A stretch of 35,767 bases of DNA, taken from positions 1 through 35,767 of the forward strand of contig JAFTWG010000029.1 in NCBI GenBank assembly GCA_017465405.1, written 5' to 3'. Position numbers and translations under genes: made by a program. Positions within the stretch are counted from its first letter, which is position 1. Every line of letters starts with the position of its first letter. This document shows positions 35,088 through 35,767 of the stretch, piece by piece. The notes under the pieces were generated by a model. That model was given only the letters and a program-made list of their open reading frames with translations, did not search any database and was not told where the DNA came from. Source of the stretch: Alphaproteobacteria bacterium. Lineage in GTDB: Bacteria; Pseudomonadota; Alphaproteobacteria; RF32; CAG-239.

Positions 35088-35438
35088 ATGAGCAGAAAAA
35101 AATTATATCCGATAATCGCAGCTGTATGCGTTGTAATTGGTGTTTTGGGTATTCTATTGAATATCAAACCGATTGCCGTAACTTTGGGTTTAATGAACGG
35201 TATGGCTGACGAATGGCAAATTTGGGCTGCAGCAATTTTATGTGCTTTTGTTTTCTCTCGTGTAAAACATTATTGGATAACAATGGTCGGATGTGCATTG
35301 ATTGCTTCTTTGCTCTATCAAGCATATTTATTTAATCCGCTGATTAGCGTTGACTTTTACACTGTTTGTGTACGAGCTCTGTTGTTTATTGCCATCGTAT
35401 TCGGTATAGACTATTTGCGTTTAATTTTTAACAGATAA
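35088..35438 (+). CDS. Small four-helix membrane protein, unknown function
   Basis: 116 aa that I cannot assign to a family. It has a short basic N-terminus (MSRKKLYP) and four hydrophobic segments (about residues 8-28, 44-60, 66-84, 90-112), connected by short loops; one loop is acidic (GMADEWQIW). AAGGAA lies upstream of the ATG. Its promoter carries an inverted repeat, and no terminator is seen before the tRNA promoter. The coding frame is convincing by composition, ribosome binding site and hydrophobic pattern. Confidence 0.75.
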   Translation: MSRKKLYPIIAAVCVVIGVLGILLNIKPIAVTLGLMNGMADEWQIWAAAILCAFVFSRVKHYWITMVGCALIASLLYQAYLFNPLISVDFYTVCVRALLFIAIVFGIDYLRLIFNR

Positions 35439-35457
35439 AAAAAATTAAAAAAAATGC

Positions 35458-35486
35458 TTGACCTTTAGGTTTGTTTTATGTATTAA
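35458..35486 (+). promoter_or_regulatory. tRNA-Ser promoter
   Basis: TTGACC (35458-35463), 17-nt spacer, TATTAA (35481-35486), placing the transcription start about ten bases before the mature tRNA end. Confidence 0.7.
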
Positions 35487-35502
35487 CTATGGCAGACCGA
35501 GT

Positions 35503-35590
35503 GGAGAGTTGGCAGAGTGGTTTAATGCAGCGGTCTTGAAAACCGTCGTGGGGCGACCCACCCGGGGTTCGAATCCCTGACTCTCCGCCA
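35503..35590 (+). tRNA. tRNA-Ser (UGA anticodon)
   Basis: 88 nt including an encoded CCA. The acceptor arm GGAGAGT / ACTCTCC pairs fully, the discriminator is G, and the anticodon TGA is at 35537-35539 in the loop CTTGAAA. A long GC-rich variable arm identifies it as a class II tRNA, and the T arm contains GGTTCGAATCC. It reads UCA and probably other UCN codons. Confidence 0.97.
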
Positions 35591-35592
35591 TT

Positions 35593-35630
35593 AAAACAAA
35601 AAAGCGCCTTTATGGTGCTTTTTTTGTTTT
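35593..35630 (+). terminator. Terminator after tRNA-Ser
   Basis: A long stem AAAACAAAAAAGCGCC / GGTGCTTTTTTTGTTTT with a short loop at about 35609-35613. The 3' arm provides the T tract. Confidence 0.88.
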
Positions 35631-35633
35631 AAA

Positions 35634-35767
35634 GTTTCGAAGAAACGGATACGAACTACGGGTGGAGGGGTTCGACTACAAACGAAAGGCAGACGGAGTA
35701 TGCCGGTTGGCTCGAAGCCAATGAGTGCAGTGGAACGAACATTGCTTGCAATGTTGAGGACAATCCC
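35634..35767. repeat. Hairpin-rich segment following tRNA-Ser
   Basis: Three perfect stems lie in 134 nt to the window edge: GTTTC-GAA-GAAAC (35634-35646), TTGGCT-CGA-AGCCAA (35707-35721) and AACATTGC-TT-GCAATGTT (35738-35755). The last bases, AATCCC, equal part of the tRNA T arm. It is more G-rich than its surroundings and has no convincing gene. It could be an intergenic repeat or the start of a tRNA-3'-end duplication; the window stops too early to decide. Confidence 0.4.

Overview
The window looks like the chromosome of an AT-rich, host-associated, probably fermentative alphaproteobacterium. The reasons are the gene orders rne / amidase / PBP1a / prfB and rlpA / D,D-carboxypeptidase / tmk / holB / tatD / MBL hydrolase, which are typical of Alphaproteobacteria, together with a pta-ackA acetate pair and sequence dominated by A/T-ending codons. 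Uncultured gut Alphaproteobacteria are my best guess at the lineage; this is inference, since there is no rRNA gene here to test it.

Layout. 1-2369 (minus): an autotransporter adhesin-like gene that runs off the left edge, with a 14-bp palindrome in its promoter region. 2575-2825: a tandem array of REP/MITE-like hairpin units. 2840-5013 (minus): ndk, a DUF2066 exported protein and an AI-2E permease. 5146-7399 (plus): pta-ackA, ended by a terminator. 7416-8486 (plus): a histidine phosphatase and an unrecognised exported protein. 8488-11396 (minus): xseA, an M23 peptidase and uppP, overlapping one another. 11460-12814 (minus): one isolated gene of visibly different composition, with its own near-consensus promoter, a roughly 200-nt leader containing a 30-codon ORF, and its own terminator. 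12826-21402 (minus): a long envelope/translation run of amidase, PBP1a, prfB (with the programmed +1 frameshift), an AsmA/DUF3971 giant and an atypical HAD protein. 21794-25792 (plus): rne and an M48/TPR peptidase, then a terminator. 25798-34933 (minus): a PH-domain protein, TrkH, a membrane-anchored SNase-like protein, a DHH phosphoesterase, MBL hydrolase, TatD, HolB, Tmk, D,D-carboxypeptidase and RlpA. 35022-35630 (plus): a small membrane protein, tRNA-Ser(UGA) and its terminator, followed by a hairpin-rich tail.

Functionally the window is mostly core. It covers cell-wall synthesis and remodelling (UppP, M23, amidase, PBP1a, carboxypeptidase, RlpA), outer-membrane/lipid-transport-like functions (AsmA family, M48), nucleotide and DNA metabolism (Ndk, Tmk, XseA, HolB), RNA turnover and termination (RNase E, RF2), and acetate fermentation. 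Many genes are translationally coupled by 1-32 nt overlaps. The parts that stand out are the foreign-looking gene with its structured leader at 11.5-12.8 kb, the autotransporter, the tandem hairpin array, and the structured segment after the tRNA. I found no CRISPR array, insertion sequence or recognisable new multi-gene defence or biosynthetic system.
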